The notes under the pieces are model-generated. The model was not told the DNA's origin. It ran no database searches and worked only from the letters and a program-made list of their open reading frames with translations. 41,810 nt of DNA from Paramuribaculum sp. GTDB taxonomy: Bacteria > Bacteroidota > Bacteroidia > Bacteroidales > Muribaculaceae. Both the position numbers and the translations under genes were made by a program. Positions 8,768-16,747 of this stretch are shown piece after piece. Within the stretch, counting starts at the first letter, position 1, and every line of letters begins with the position of its first letter. The stretch covers positions 1 to 41,810 of the forward strand of contig JAIDJW010000162.1 of assembly GCA_029052015.1 (NCBI GenBank), written 5' to 3'.

Positions 8768-9530
8768 TGCGATATACTCTCCTTCTGATTTCGGCAAGCG
8801 CGATGGATGTAGCCATGCCGACGTTTAGCGATTCACTGGTGGAAGCATCAGCCGGATAGGACGGTATGAGCAGCCTTTTGGTCACAAGCGCTCCGACATC
8901 CTCGCCTATTCCCCTGCCTTCATTTCCCATTACGAGAATACCGGCCTCAGGCAATTCAGATGTATAAATATTCTCTCCGTCGAGAAATGTACCCATAACC
9001 GGCAGCTTGCAGCTTTGAATCATGGCAGGGAGATTTCCGCGAAATATTTCCACTCTTGATATGGCACCCATCGTAGCCATGACAGTTTTGGGTGAGAAAG
9101 CATCGGCACACGTTTCCGAGCAAAGAATCTGACGGACTCCGAACCAGTCGGCGGCTCTGATTATCGTGCCGAGATTTCCCGGGTCCTGTACCCCGTCAAG
9201 AGCCAAAAGCAGATTTCCTGCCGTTGACTCCGGCGAGAGATTCCATTCAGGCAATGAATACACGGCAATTACCTGCGGGGGGGTGGAGAGCGAAGTCATG
9301 CGCTCCATATCACGCGGCGACGCCATCACTATTTCGTGATTAAAAGAGCCTATTATATCCTCGTGCTCTCCGAGCCATGCTGGCGTGGCTACAAGATGAC
9401 GCAGTTCAAAAGAGTGTAGCGTGTCAAGGACACATTTTGTGCCTTCCGCCACAAACACGCCTTGCTCTCGCCTATGCTTTGCCGACGACAAAGCCGCTAT
9501 GTTCTTGCGTAAACCTGAAGTGAGTTCCAT
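8760..9530 (-). CDS. TrmH/SpoU-family RNA 2'-O-methyltransferase
   Basis: 256 residues from ATG 9530 (MELTSGLRKN). The N-terminal SpoU substrate-binding domain (about 1-95, with VFVAEGTKCV) is followed by the SPOUT trefoil-knot methyltransferase fold: DGVQDPGNLGTIIRAADWFG (motif 1, with the conserved Asn and Arg), LVMGNEGRGIG (motif 2) and IPSYPADASTSESLNVGMATSIALAE (motif 3). It transfers methyl from SAM to a ribose 2'-OH of rRNA or tRNA; RlmB-like 23S rRNA modification is most likely, but the target cannot be read from sequence. A TTG 9 bases upstream could extend it by three residues. Divergent from prfC. A TAnnTTTG box ends only 6 bases before the ATG, suggesting almost no 5' leader. Confidence 0.93.
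   Translation of the reverse strand: MELTSGLRKNIAALSSAKHRREQGVFVAEGTKCVLDTLHSFELRHLVATPAWLGEHEDIIGSFNHEIVMASPRDMERMTSLSTPPQVIAVYSLPEWNLSPESTAGNLLLALDGVQDPGNLGTIIRAADWFGVRQILCSETCADAFSPKTVMATMGAISRVEIFRGNLPAMIQSCKLPVMGTFLDGENIYTSELPEAGILVMGNEGRGIGEDVGALVTKRLLIPSYPADASTSESLNVGMATSIALAEIRRRVYRNG
8779..8784 (-). promoter_or_regulatory. Ribosome binding site of radA (AAGGAG)
   Basis: A clean AAGGAG on the minus strand, 11 bases before ATG 8767 and inside the 3' end of the methyltransferase gene. It decides the start of radA. Strong Shine-Dalgarno sites are uncommon in this window. Confidence 0.6.
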
Positions 9531-9536
9531 ACATTG

Positions 9537-9544
9537 CAAAATTA
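9537..9544 (-). promoter_or_regulatory. -7 box (TAATTTTG) of the RNA methyltransferase-radA transcript
   Basis: A TAnnTTTG match on the minus strand ending 6 bases before ATG 9530. If used, the mRNA would start within a few bases of the start codon. No -33 TTTG at the right distance was seen. Confidence 0.4.
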
Positions 9545-9567
9545 ATCAATATTTCGATAATTCTGTG

Positions 9568-9575
9568 TAAATTTG
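9568..9575 (+). promoter_or_regulatory. prfC promoter -7 box (TAAATTTG)
   Basis: TAnnTTTG match ending 27 bases before ATG 9603, giving a predicted leader of about 24 bases. It lies downstream of the alternative start codon at 9573 only by overlap, which supports ATG 9603 as the real start. Confidence 0.55.
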
Positions 9576-9602
9576 CAAACTCAAACAACACATATAAATT
9601 TA

Positions 9603-11183
9603 ATGTCGCAGTTAACTGATGAAATAAACCGCAGACGCACGTTTGCAATCATATCCCACCCTGACGCAGGCAAGACCACCCTTACAGAAAAGCTTCTGCT
9701 TTTCGGAGGTGCAATACACATTGCCGGAGCTGTGAAGTCGAACAAAATTAAAAAGACCGCTACCAGCGACTGGATGGAGATAGAGAAACAGAGAGGTATT
9801 TCGGTAGCCACTTCTGTAATGGGTTTTGAATACGACGGCTATAAAATAAATATCCTTGACACTCCCGGTCACCAGGATTTTGCCGAAGACACTTTCCGTA
9901 CACTCACTGCGGTAGACAGCGTCATAATCGTTGTCGATGTTGCCAAAGGCGTTGAGCAGCAGACACGCCGCCTCATGGAAGTGTGTCGTATGCGCAACAC
10001 TCCGGTGATTATATTTGTAAACAAACTCGACCGTGAAGGCCGAGACCCGTTCGATATTCTTGACGAACTTGAGCAGGAACTGCACATCAGTGTGCGTCCG
10101 CTTTCATGGCCGATAAATATAGGCGCGAAGTTTAAAGGCGTATATAATATCCACGAACATTCTCTCGACCTTTTCACTCCCGACAAGCAGAAGGTGACCG
10201 AGCGAGTGGAAATTGACTCTCTTAACGATTCACGCATTGACGAGGCTGTGGGAGAACATGATGCCGCGAAGCTGCGCGAAGACCTGGAGCTTATCGAAGG
10301 AGTGTATCCCGAATTTGACGAAAAAGAGTATCTCGCAGGCAAAGTTGCTCCCGTATTCTTCGGATCTGCGCTCAACACTTTCGGAGTCAAAGAGCTTCTT
10401 GACTGTTTCGTGAAAATCGCGCCGAGTCCGCGCCCGATTGTCGCCGAAGAGCGTGAAGTCAAGCCGGAAGAGGATGGTTTCAGTGGATTTGTGTTTAAAA
10501 TCCATGCGAACATGGATCCCAACCACCGCTCCTGCATAGCATTTGTAAAGGTGTGCTCCGGCAAATTCGAGCGAAATGCGCCTTACCGTCACATCCGCTC
10601 CGGCAAAGTAATGAAATTCGCAGCGCCGACAGCATTTATGGCCCAGCGCAAGAATATAGTCGATGAGGCATTTCCGGGCGATATCATCGGTATTCCTGAC
10701 ACAGGCAATTTCAAGATCGGCGACACCCTCACCACATCCGAGACACTGCATTTCAAGGGTCTGCCAAGCTTCTCTCCCGAAATGTTCAAGTATATCGAGA
10801 ACACCGACCCGATGAAAGCCAAGCAACTTGAAAAAGGCATACAGCAGCTTATGGACGAAGGCGTTGCACAGCTGTTTGTCAATCAATTCAACGGCCGCAA
10901 GCTCATCGGCACAGTCGGACAGCTTCAGTTCGAGGTCATCCAGTACCGCTTGCTCCACGAGTATGGAGCACAATGCCGCTGGGAACCGATCTCGCTCTAT
11001 AAAGCCTGCTGGATAGAAAGCTCCAATGCGGCGGCTCTTGACAACTTCAAGAAGAGAAAGCACCAGTTCATGGCGGTTGACCGCGAAGGCAGGGATGTTT
11101 TCCTTGCAGATTCATCATACGTGCTGCAAATGGCACAGAATGATTATCCCGATATCAAGTTCCACTTCACAAGTGAATATTAA
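9603..11183 (+). CDS. prfC: Peptide chain release factor 3 (RF3)
   Basis: Ribosomal GTPase that recycles RF1/RF2 after termination; 526 residues, the usual RF3 size. P-loop SHPDAGKT (18-25), switch I SDWMEIEKQRGISV, G3 DTPGHQDF with catalytic His90 present, and G4 NKLD (FVNKLDREGRD). Lack of an EF-G domain IV and the RF3-typical N-terminus (INRRRTFAIISHPDAGKTT) separate it from EF-G. A longer frame from 9573 was rejected because it would begin within the promoter box. thrA follows after only 5 bases, so the two are probably co-transcribed, an unrelated pairing by function. Confidence 0.97.
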   Translation: MSQLTDEINRRRTFAIISHPDAGKTTLTEKLLLFGGAIHIAGAVKSNKIKKTATSDWMEIEKQRGISVATSVMGFEYDGYKINILDTPGHQDFAEDTFRTLTAVDSVIIVVDVAKGVEQQTRRLMEVCRMRNTPVIIFVNKLDREGRDPFDILDELEQELHISVRPLSWPINIGAKFKGVYNIHEHSLDLFTPDKQKVTERVEIDSLNDSRIDEAVGEHDAAKLREDLELIEGVYPEFDEKEYLAGKVAPVFFGSALNTFGVKELLDCFVKIAPSPRPIVAEEREVKPEEDGFSGFVFKIHANMDPNHRSCIAFVKVCSGKFERNAPYRHIRSGKVMKFAAPTAFMAQRKNIVDEAFPGDIIGIPDTGNFKIGDTLTTSETLHFKGLPSFSPEMFKYIENTDPMKAKQLEKGIQQLMDEGVAQLFVNQFNGRKLIGTVGQLQFEVIQYRLLHEYGAQCRWEPISLYKACWIESSNAAALDNFKKRKHQFMAVDREGRDVFLADSSYVLQMAQNDYPDIKFHFTSEY

Positions 11184-11188
11184 ATAAG

Positions 11189-13642
11189 ATGAAAGTAATG
11201 AAGTTTGGCGGCACCTCTGTAGGCACGGTCCAAAGCCTGCAGTCGGTGAAGTCAATAGTTGAGGCGGAGAAGACTCCGGTAATAATAGTGGTGTCCGCAC
11301 TCGGCGGAGTCACCGATATGCTTATTGCCACGGCAAAATCAGCGGCAGCAGGCAACACGGATGAATATCTTGCTACGTTTGATAAAATCCGTAAGCGCCA
11401 TGATGACGTGATAGAAGGCATGGTGCCCGCACACGCCATAGCCGATGTGAGCCGTCGGGCATCTGAAATGCTTGACGAACTCGGCAATATTTTTAAAGGT
11501 GTCAGTCTGCTCGGAGATCTGTCGTCACGTTCACTTGACATCATCGTGAGCTATGGCGAGCGGATGTCGAGCATGATAATCAGCAACATCATTGCAGGCG
11601 CAAAGCTTTTTGACTCGCGCAGTTTCATAAAAACAGTTGACCAGTTCGGAAAGCATGTACTGGACCCCTCGACAACAGCTCTTGTCGAAAAGACTTTCGG
11701 CAATCTTGACTTTGAAGTGGCGGTAGTGCCCGGATTCATTTCATCTGACATCAACAACGGCGATGTCACCAATCTCGGACGTGGCGGCAGCGACTATACG
11801 GCAGCGATACTTGCAGCTGCACTCAATGCGGGTGTGCTTGAGATATGGACAGATGTCGACGGATTCATGACCGCAGACCCGAGAGTGATCAGCAATACAT
11901 ATGTTATCGACCACCTCACATTTGTCGAGGCGATGGAGCTTTGCAATTTCGGAGCCAAAGTAATCTATCCGCCTACAATCTATCCGGTATTCCATAAGAA
12001 TATACCGATTCTCATCAAGAATACTTTTAATCCGACAGCCCCGGGAACTCTTATTTCCGCATCACGCGAGCAGGAGCAGGAGCCCTGCTGTAACGGCAAA
12101 GCAATCAAGGGCATATCTTCTATAAGCGACACCTGCCTAATCACAGTGAGTGGTCTCGGCATGGTAGGTATCGTCGGTGTGAACGCAAGAATTTTCAATG
12201 CCATGGCAAAGGAGGGGGTTAGCGTATTCCTTGTGTCACAGGCTTCGAGTGAAAACACCACATCCTTTGCCGTACGCAATGAGGACGCGCAGCGTGCGGT
12301 AGACGCTCTTGAACGCGAATTCGCGCAGGAACTCGTGTCCGGTGAATTCAATCCGATTCACGCCGAACACAATCTCGCCACCGTAGCCATAGTGGGTGAG
12401 AATATGCGCCATGCGGCAGGGGTTGCAGGACGCCTCTTCAACACTCTCGGACGCAACGGCATCAATGTAAAGGCTTGTGCTCAGGGAGCATCGGAAACCA
12501 ATATATCATTCGTAATTAAATTATCAGACCAGAGAAAAGCACTGAATGTAATCCACGACAGTTTTTTTCTCTCTGACACCCAAGTGCTTAATCTTTTCAT
12601 AACCGGAATTGGCAACATTGGGCGTCACCTGCTTCAGCAGCTTGCCCAGCAGCAGGAGAAACTTCTCCGCGAAAAGGCTCTGAAGCTAAAGGTTGTGGGC
12701 ATTGCCAATTCCAAAAAAGCTATCTTTGACCGCGAAGGCATAGAACTGAGCGATTTCAGACAGCGGCTGGAGAGGGAGGGTCTACCCTCCTCTCCCGAGT
12801 TTATCGCCGACGAGGTGATAAGCATGAATATATTCAACAGCGTGTTTGTTGACTGCACATCAAGTGCGGATATTGCCGGACTATACGACAGATTGCTAAG
12901 CCACAACGTAAATGTGGTTGCAGCCAACAAAATAGCGGCATCCGGTAGTTACGACCATTACGCCAGGCTTAAGAGCATAGCCAGGACAAAGGATGTCAAA
13001 TATCTTTTTGAGACGAATGTCGGAGCGGGACTTCCTATTATAAATACGATTAATTCCCTTATAAACTCCGGTGATAAAATCATACGCATTGAAGCGGTTC
13101 TCTCCGGCACTCTCAACTTCATTTTCAACGCATTGAGCGAAAGCATGCCTTTCAGCAGCGCTGTCAAAGGAGCTATGGAGGCCGGCTATAGCGAGCCCGA
13201 TCCCCGTATAGACCTGAGCGGCAAGGATGTGATGCGCAAACTCGTCATACTCGCACGCGAGGCTGGCTACCGCATCGAACTTGAGGATGTGGTCCAGTCA
13301 CCGCTACTGCCGGAAGAAATGCTAAAGGGTGATGTCAGCGATTTTCTTGAACAGGTGATGCGCATAGATTCTGACTTTGAATCCAGACGCGCGGATGCGC
13401 ACGCTGCCGGCGAGCGGTTCAGATTCGTAGCCCGACTTGATGAAGGACGTGGCAGCATCGGTCTGGAGCGTGTTGGCGCAGAACATCCATTCTTCAACCT
13501 GGAGGGCAGCAATAATGTAATATTGATTACCACCGAGCGCTACCATGAGTATCCGATGGTGATAAAAGGTTATGGCGCCGGTGCGGATGTCACAGCGGCA
13601 GGAGTGTTTGCCGACATCATATCCATTGCCAATATACGCTGA
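11189..13642 (+). CDS. thrA: Bifunctional aspartokinase / homoserine dehydrogenase
   Basis: 817-residue fusion catalysing the first and third steps of the aspartate pathway to threonine. The N-terminal aspartokinase begins KFGGTSVG and has the GRGGSDYTA and IWTDVDGFMTADPR motifs. Two ACT regulatory domains follow (about 310-460), implying end-product (threonine) feedback as in E. coli ThrA. The C-terminal homoserine dehydrogenase has the NAD(P) fingerprint FITGIGNIGRHL, NVGAGLPII, LSGTLNFIF and the catalytic segment EPDPRIDLSGKDVMRKL. It starts 5 bases after prfC. A thrC-like gene follows 103 bases later with its own -7 box; no homoserine kinase lies between them, although the ThrA product must be phosphorylated before threonine synthase. 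Confidence 0.96.
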   Translation: MKVMKFGGTSVGTVQSLQSVKSIVEAEKTPVIIVVSALGGVTDMLIATAKSAAAGNTDEYLATFDKIRKRHDDVIEGMVPAHAIADVSRRASEMLDELGNIFKGVSLLGDLSSRSLDIIVSYGERMSSMIISNIIAGAKLFDSRSFIKTVDQFGKHVLDPSTTALVEKTFGNLDFEVAVVPGFISSDINNGDVTNLGRGGSDYTAAILAAALNAGVLEIWTDVDGFMTADPRVISNTYVIDHLTFVEAMELCNFGAKVIYPPTIYPVFHKNIPILIKNTFNPTAPGTLISASREQEQEPCCNGKAIKGISSISDTCLITVSGLGMVGIVGVNARIFNAMAKEGVSVFLVSQASSENTTSFAVRNEDAQRAVDALEREFAQELVSGEFNPIHAEHNLATVAIVGENMRHAAGVAGRLFNTLGRNGINVKACAQGASETNISFVIKLSDQRKALNVIHDSFFLSDTQVLNLFITGIGNIGRHLLQQLAQQQEKLLREKALKLKVVGIANSKKAIFDREGIELSDFRQRLEREGLPSSPEFIADEVISMNIFNSVFVDCTSSADIAGLYDRLLSHNVNVVAANKIAASGSYDHYARLKSIARTKDVKYLFETNVGAGLPIINTINSLINSGDKIIRIEAVLSGTLNFIFNALSESMPFSSAVKGAMEAGYSEPDPRIDLSGKDVMRKLVILAREAGYRIELEDVVQSPLLPEEMLKGDVSDFLEQVMRIDSDFESRRADAHAAGERFRFVARLDEGRGSIGLERVGAEHPFFNLEGSNNVILITTERYHEYPMVIKGYGAGADVTAAGVFADIISIANIR

Positions 13643-13706
13643 CAGAGTGAAAGCCGTCCCACACGTTAAATAAATGCAAAAAGGCGGCTTTGAAAGCGGG
13701 AAGTGT

Positions 13707-13714
13707 TATCTTTG
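13707..13714 (+). promoter_or_regulatory. -7 box (TATCTTTG) upstream of thrC-like gene
   Basis: TAnnTTTG match giving a predicted leader of about 28 bases before ATG 13746. A 7-base inverted repeat (AAAGCCG at 13650-13656, CGGCTTT at 13685-13691) lies just upstream with a 28-base loop; it is too open to call a terminator or attenuator. Confidence 0.5.
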
Positions 13715-13745
13715 CATTTACTAAGGACACTTACCGTAACGCATA

Positions 13746-15002
13746 ATGCTTTACTACAGTACTAACCGAAATTCACAGCCTGCCTCATTTTGCGAGGCAG
13801 TCAAGTCCGGGGTAGCCGGTGACGGCGGTCTGTTCTTACCAACTGACATACCGCTTGTGCCTGCGGCCGTGTTTCGCAATATGCCGGAAATGAGCCTCAG
13901 CGATATAGCGTATGTGGTATTAAATACGCTCATCGGCGAGGATGTCGACTCCGCCACTATAAAATCCATAAATGCGAGTGCTTTTAATTTTGACATCCCG
14001 GTCGTTGCGCTCAAAGACAGTAAACTGTTTTCATGTGAATTGTTTCACGGACCGACTGGGTCTGTGAAAGATCTCGGTGCCCGTTATCTTGCCCGTTTGT
14101 GCGGCACTATATTCAGCGGAGAGAGTGATGCCAACCATCCGGTTACAGTACTTGCCACTGTATCATCGGACAATGGTCTTGCAATAGCGGATGCCTTTCA
14201 TGATGTTTATCCATGTGATGTTTTTGTCGTTTTTGCAAAAGGCAGAATATCTCCAGCTACCCGTGACCGAATCATTGAGATTGGCGCAAACATTCATCCA
14301 GTTGAAGTAAGAGGCTCAAACAACGATTGTCTGGCCATGATACGTACCGCTCTATTCGATGCGGGGCTCAAGGGACATATCGCTCTTACATCAGCCAATT
14401 CCATCAACATCGCGCGACTCCTCCCCACTACCATACAGTATTTTCATTCATGGGCATGTGCTGTTGCAGCGGGAGCGGATTCAGACAACATCGTTATTTC
14501 AGTGCCATGCGCCAATCTCAGCAACCTGTCGGCTGCGCTAATTGCCGTGCGAATGGGATTGCCGGTAAAAAGACTGATTGCTGCGACTAATTCCAACGAT
14601 GCGTTCGTGGAATATCTGCAGACCGGTGTGTTTCACTCCAAACCCGCAGTTGAAACCGTAACTCCGGCTATGGATATAACCCAGCCTATGAATCTGCCAA
14701 GGATAAAGGAACTTATGAGCGGAATCTCCGTGCCGGTTGAAGGTGTAGCGATGAGCGATAACAAAATAATCGCTACGGCTGACGAGCTCAAGGATAAATA
14801 CGATTATATAGCCAACCTTCACAGTTGTGTGAGCGCAGGCGCACTAATCAGAAATATTAAAGCGGATGAATACGGGATTTTTCTATCAACCGTGGCCCCG
14901 GTGCCGGATTCATGTCCTGCGGCCTCGCGGCATAGGATAGACAGCATATCCCCTACTTATCACGCGCTTAAAAGAATCATCAATCCAACATCAACTTTTT
15001 AA
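13746..15002 (+). CDS. thrC: Threonine synthase-like PLP protein with altered active-site motifs
   Basis: 418 residues, clearly homologous to threonine synthase along its length: N-terminal YYSTNR...GLFLP, CELFHGPT, TSANSINIARLLP, GLPVKRLIAATNSND and MDITQPMN are all family hallmarks. The Schiff-base Lys is kept (Lys108 in GSVKDLGAR). Other catalytic or cofactor segments differ from the usual sequence: TSGDTG is VSSDNG (139-144); the PLP-phosphate glycine loop PSGNFGN is PCANLSN (254-260); the PHxAVxYRAL segment is LHSCVSAGAL (358-367); GTAHPAKF is STVAPVPDS (381-389). These changes raise the possibility of weak activity, a new reaction or a pseudo-enzyme. Position after thrA supports a role in the threonine pathway. 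The small hypothetical gene begins 10 bases later. Confidence 0.85.
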   Translation: MLYYSTNRNSQPASFCEAVKSGVAGDGGLFLPTDIPLVPAAVFRNMPEMSLSDIAYVVLNTLIGEDVDSATIKSINASAFNFDIPVVALKDSKLFSCELFHGPTGSVKDLGARYLARLCGTIFSGESDANHPVTVLATVSSDNGLAIADAFHDVYPCDVFVVFAKGRISPATRDRIIEIGANIHPVEVRGSNNDCLAMIRTALFDAGLKGHIALTSANSINIARLLPTTIQYFHSWACAVAAGADSDNIVISVPCANLSNLSAALIAVRMGLPVKRLIAATNSNDAFVEYLQTGVFHSKPAVETVTPAMDITQPMNLPRIKELMSGISVPVEGVAMSDNKIIATADELKDKYDYIANLHSCVSAGALIRNIKADEYGIFLSTVAPVPDSCPAASRHRIDSISPTYHALKRIINPTSTF

Positions 15003-15012
15003 TATATACATC

Positions 15013-15348
15013 ATGGCAAACAAAAGACAACTCAAAAAGCAAATCCGTTATATATGTGGCGATGTTGCCGCAGAGTGCGCAATGGCCAGCTGCCTTATTG
15101 ACGGCGTGAATAAAGAAATCATGGAGCAGGCACTCGTACACGTCGCAGAACTGCAGCAGGAAACTCTTACACGCGCAAGTGTAGGCTTCGACAAAGTGCC
15201 CGGTGATTTTGAGAACAAATCAGAATACGAGAAAGCTAAACACGCCTTCAACAATAAGGCATTCACTGCTTTGCGCAATGAATTCAACGAACGCCTCCAG
15301 GCTATTGTCAAAGAGATGAACAGCGCTCTTCCCGGCAAAAAAGCCTGA
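15013..15348 (+). CDS. Small conserved-looking hypothetical protein in the thrC-like operon
   Basis: 111 residues, not recognised. It begins MANKRQLKKQIRYICGD, with a lysine/arginine-rich start, two Cys in the first third (Cys15 and further in AECAMASC), and is otherwise predicted helical with charged residues spread through it; no signal peptide or membrane segment. It sits 10 bases after the thrC-like stop and 11 bases before the acyltransferase, on the same strand, so it is a genuine member of this transcript by spacing. Its function is unknown. Confidence 0.75.
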   Translation: MANKRQLKKQIRYICGDVAAECAMASCLIDGVNKEIMEQALVHVAELQQETLTRASVGFDKVPGDFENKSEYEKAKHAFNNKAFTALRNEFNERLQAIVKEMNSALPGKKA

Positions 15349-15359
15349 GAGAGTAAGCT

Positions 15360-15902
15360 ATGAAAATTGCAAAATTTCTGCTTAGGATAGCCGGGTGGAG
15401 TGTGAGCATCACTGTGCCCGACTATCCCAAGTGTATAATATGTGTCGCCCCTCACACTTCCAACTGGGATTTTGTGCTGGGCAAACTGGCTTACGCTTCG
15501 GTGGGACGCAAAGCAGGATTTCTGATGAAGGAATCGTGGTTTTTCTTCCCGTTAGGGTATTTTCTGAAAGCCATCGGAGGAATACCGGTGCCTCGCAAAC
15601 GCGGCAGCTCACTGAGTGATGCAATTGTAGCCAAATTCAATTCATGCACCCGTATGGCGCTCGCTATTACTCCTGAAGGCACACGAAGCCGCACTACGGA
15701 ATGGCGACATGGATTTCTTCATATCGCATACAATGCCGGCATACCGATAGCACTCGGAGTGATGGACTACCCGACCAAGATGATTATGATTGAAAATGTG
15801 TTCACTCCTACCGGAGACGTCGAGGCGGATATGCGTACCATAAAAGATTTTTACAGAAACTATACCGGTAAATATCCCGAAAAATTCTCTGCCGAATACT
15901 GA
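15360..15902 (+). CDS. PlsC-type 1-acyl-glycerol-3-phosphate acyltransferase family protein
   Basis: 180 residues, shorter than typical PlsC (about 240). The HX4D catalytic motif is APHTSNWD (His32, Asp37) and the glycerophosphate-binding motif is PEGTRS (105-110); a further family segment, GGIPVPRK, lies at 73-80. It probably moves an acyl group from acyl-CoA or acyl-ACP to a lysolipid at the membrane. No long N-terminal transmembrane helix is present. Short members of this group are common in Bacteroidota and need not be the main phosphatidate-forming enzyme. The ATG at 15360 follows GAGAGAGTAAGCT, a weak ribosome binding site. The nitrilase-family gene follows after 5 bases. Confidence 0.87.
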   Translation: MKIAKFLLRIAGWSVSITVPDYPKCIICVAPHTSNWDFVLGKLAYASVGRKAGFLMKESWFFFPLGYFLKAIGGIPVPRKRGSSLSDAIVAKFNSCTRMALAITPEGTRSRTTEWRHGFLHIAYNAGIPIALGVMDYPTKMIMIENVFTPTGDVEADMRTIKDFYRNYTGKYPEKFSAEY

Positions 15903-15907
15903 CTTAT

Positions 15908-16747
15908 ATGTACTCAAATCCAGCTCCCAATCTCAAAGTTGCTGTTATTCCCCTTGATGTCATACCTGCCGACGTCAAATCGAATCTGGCTCATGCCTGC
16001 GAGGCGCTAAGCCGCGTTGAAGCTGAAACAGATATCGCAGTACTTCCCGAATTGTTCAATTCCGGCTTCACCACAGATGCAGAGCTTTTGGAATCCATTG
16101 CGGAGGAAGACGACAGTTGCACCATGACTGAGGTCAAGAGATGGGCAAAAGAATTTGGATTTACGATATGCGGCAGTTTTGCAGGCAAAGCAGACGGATG
16201 CTTTTACAACCGCGGCTTCATTGCAAAGCCTGACGGTACCATCAATTTTTATAACAAGCGCCATCTTTTCCGACTCGGAGGCGAATACAAGGCATACCAG
16301 TGTGGCACAGTGGAGTCACCGATTGTCGATGTTAAAGGTTGGAATATTGCGATGGCCATATGCTATGACATCCGTTTTCCGGTATGGAATCGCAATGCAG
16401 GGCTAAAATATGATGTACTTATTGTGCCGGCAAACTGGCCTCATGTCCGTGAATTTGCCTGGCGACATCTTCTCATAGCTCGGGCTATAGAAAACCAAGC
16501 GTATGTTGTTGGATGCAACAGGAGCGGCAAGGACGAGTTCGGAGAATATCCGGTTGACGACTCATATGCATTCGATTATATGGGCGCTGATATAGCTCAA
16601 CGCAATGCAAACAACATTATATATTGCGAGTTTGACAAAGAAAAACTTCTCACAGGCAGAAGCCGGTTCAAAGCATGGCTCGATGCCGATGAATTTACCA
16701 TCAATATCGAGTCAACAGACGAAGAATCTGCGGTAAAACAGGCTTGA
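15908..16747 (+). CDS. Nitrilase-superfamily amidohydrolase (omega-amidase-like)
   Basis: 279 residues with the nitrilase Glu-Lys-Cys triad: Glu48 (LPELF), Lys117 (YNKRHLF) and Cys152 (AICYDIRFP). The YNKRHLF and CYDIRFPVW segments are most like the YafV/omega-amidase branch, which hydrolyses omega-amides of 2-oxo acids such as 2-oxosuccinamate. The substrate is not certain. It is a different branch from AguB, also in this window. Cytoplasmic: no signal peptide. Last gene of the thrC-like transcript; its 3' end overlaps the convergent coaE gene by 47 bases, and no terminator is seen. Confidence 0.88.
   Translation: MYSNPAPNLKVAVIPLDVIPADVKSNLAHACEALSRVEAETDIAVLPELFNSGFTTDAELLESIAEEDDSCTMTEVKRWAKEFGFTICGSFAGKADGCFYNRGFIAKPDGTINFYNKRHLFRLGGEYKAYQCGTVESPIVDVKGWNIAMAICYDIRFPVWNRNAGLKYDVLIVPANWPHVREFAWRHLLIARAIENQAYVVGCNRSGKDEFGEYPVDDSYAFDYMGADIAQRNANNIIYCEFDKEKLLTGRSRFKAWLDADEFTINIESTDEESAVKQA

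Noticed and set aside
10230-11063. Long open frame antisense to prfC (277 codons)
   Set aside because: Composition shadow of prfC codon use; no family resemblance and no spacing to an operon.
13650-13691. Inverted repeat between thrA and thrC-like as an attenuator or terminator
   Set aside because: Only 7 paired bases, a 28-base loop and no U-run; no leader peptide with Thr codons was seen.
15360-16747. Acyltransferase and nitrilase-family gene as an apolipoprotein N-acyltransferase system
   Set aside because: The nitrilase-family protein has no membrane helices and the acyltransferase has the glycerolipid PEGTRS motif; neither resembles Lnt.
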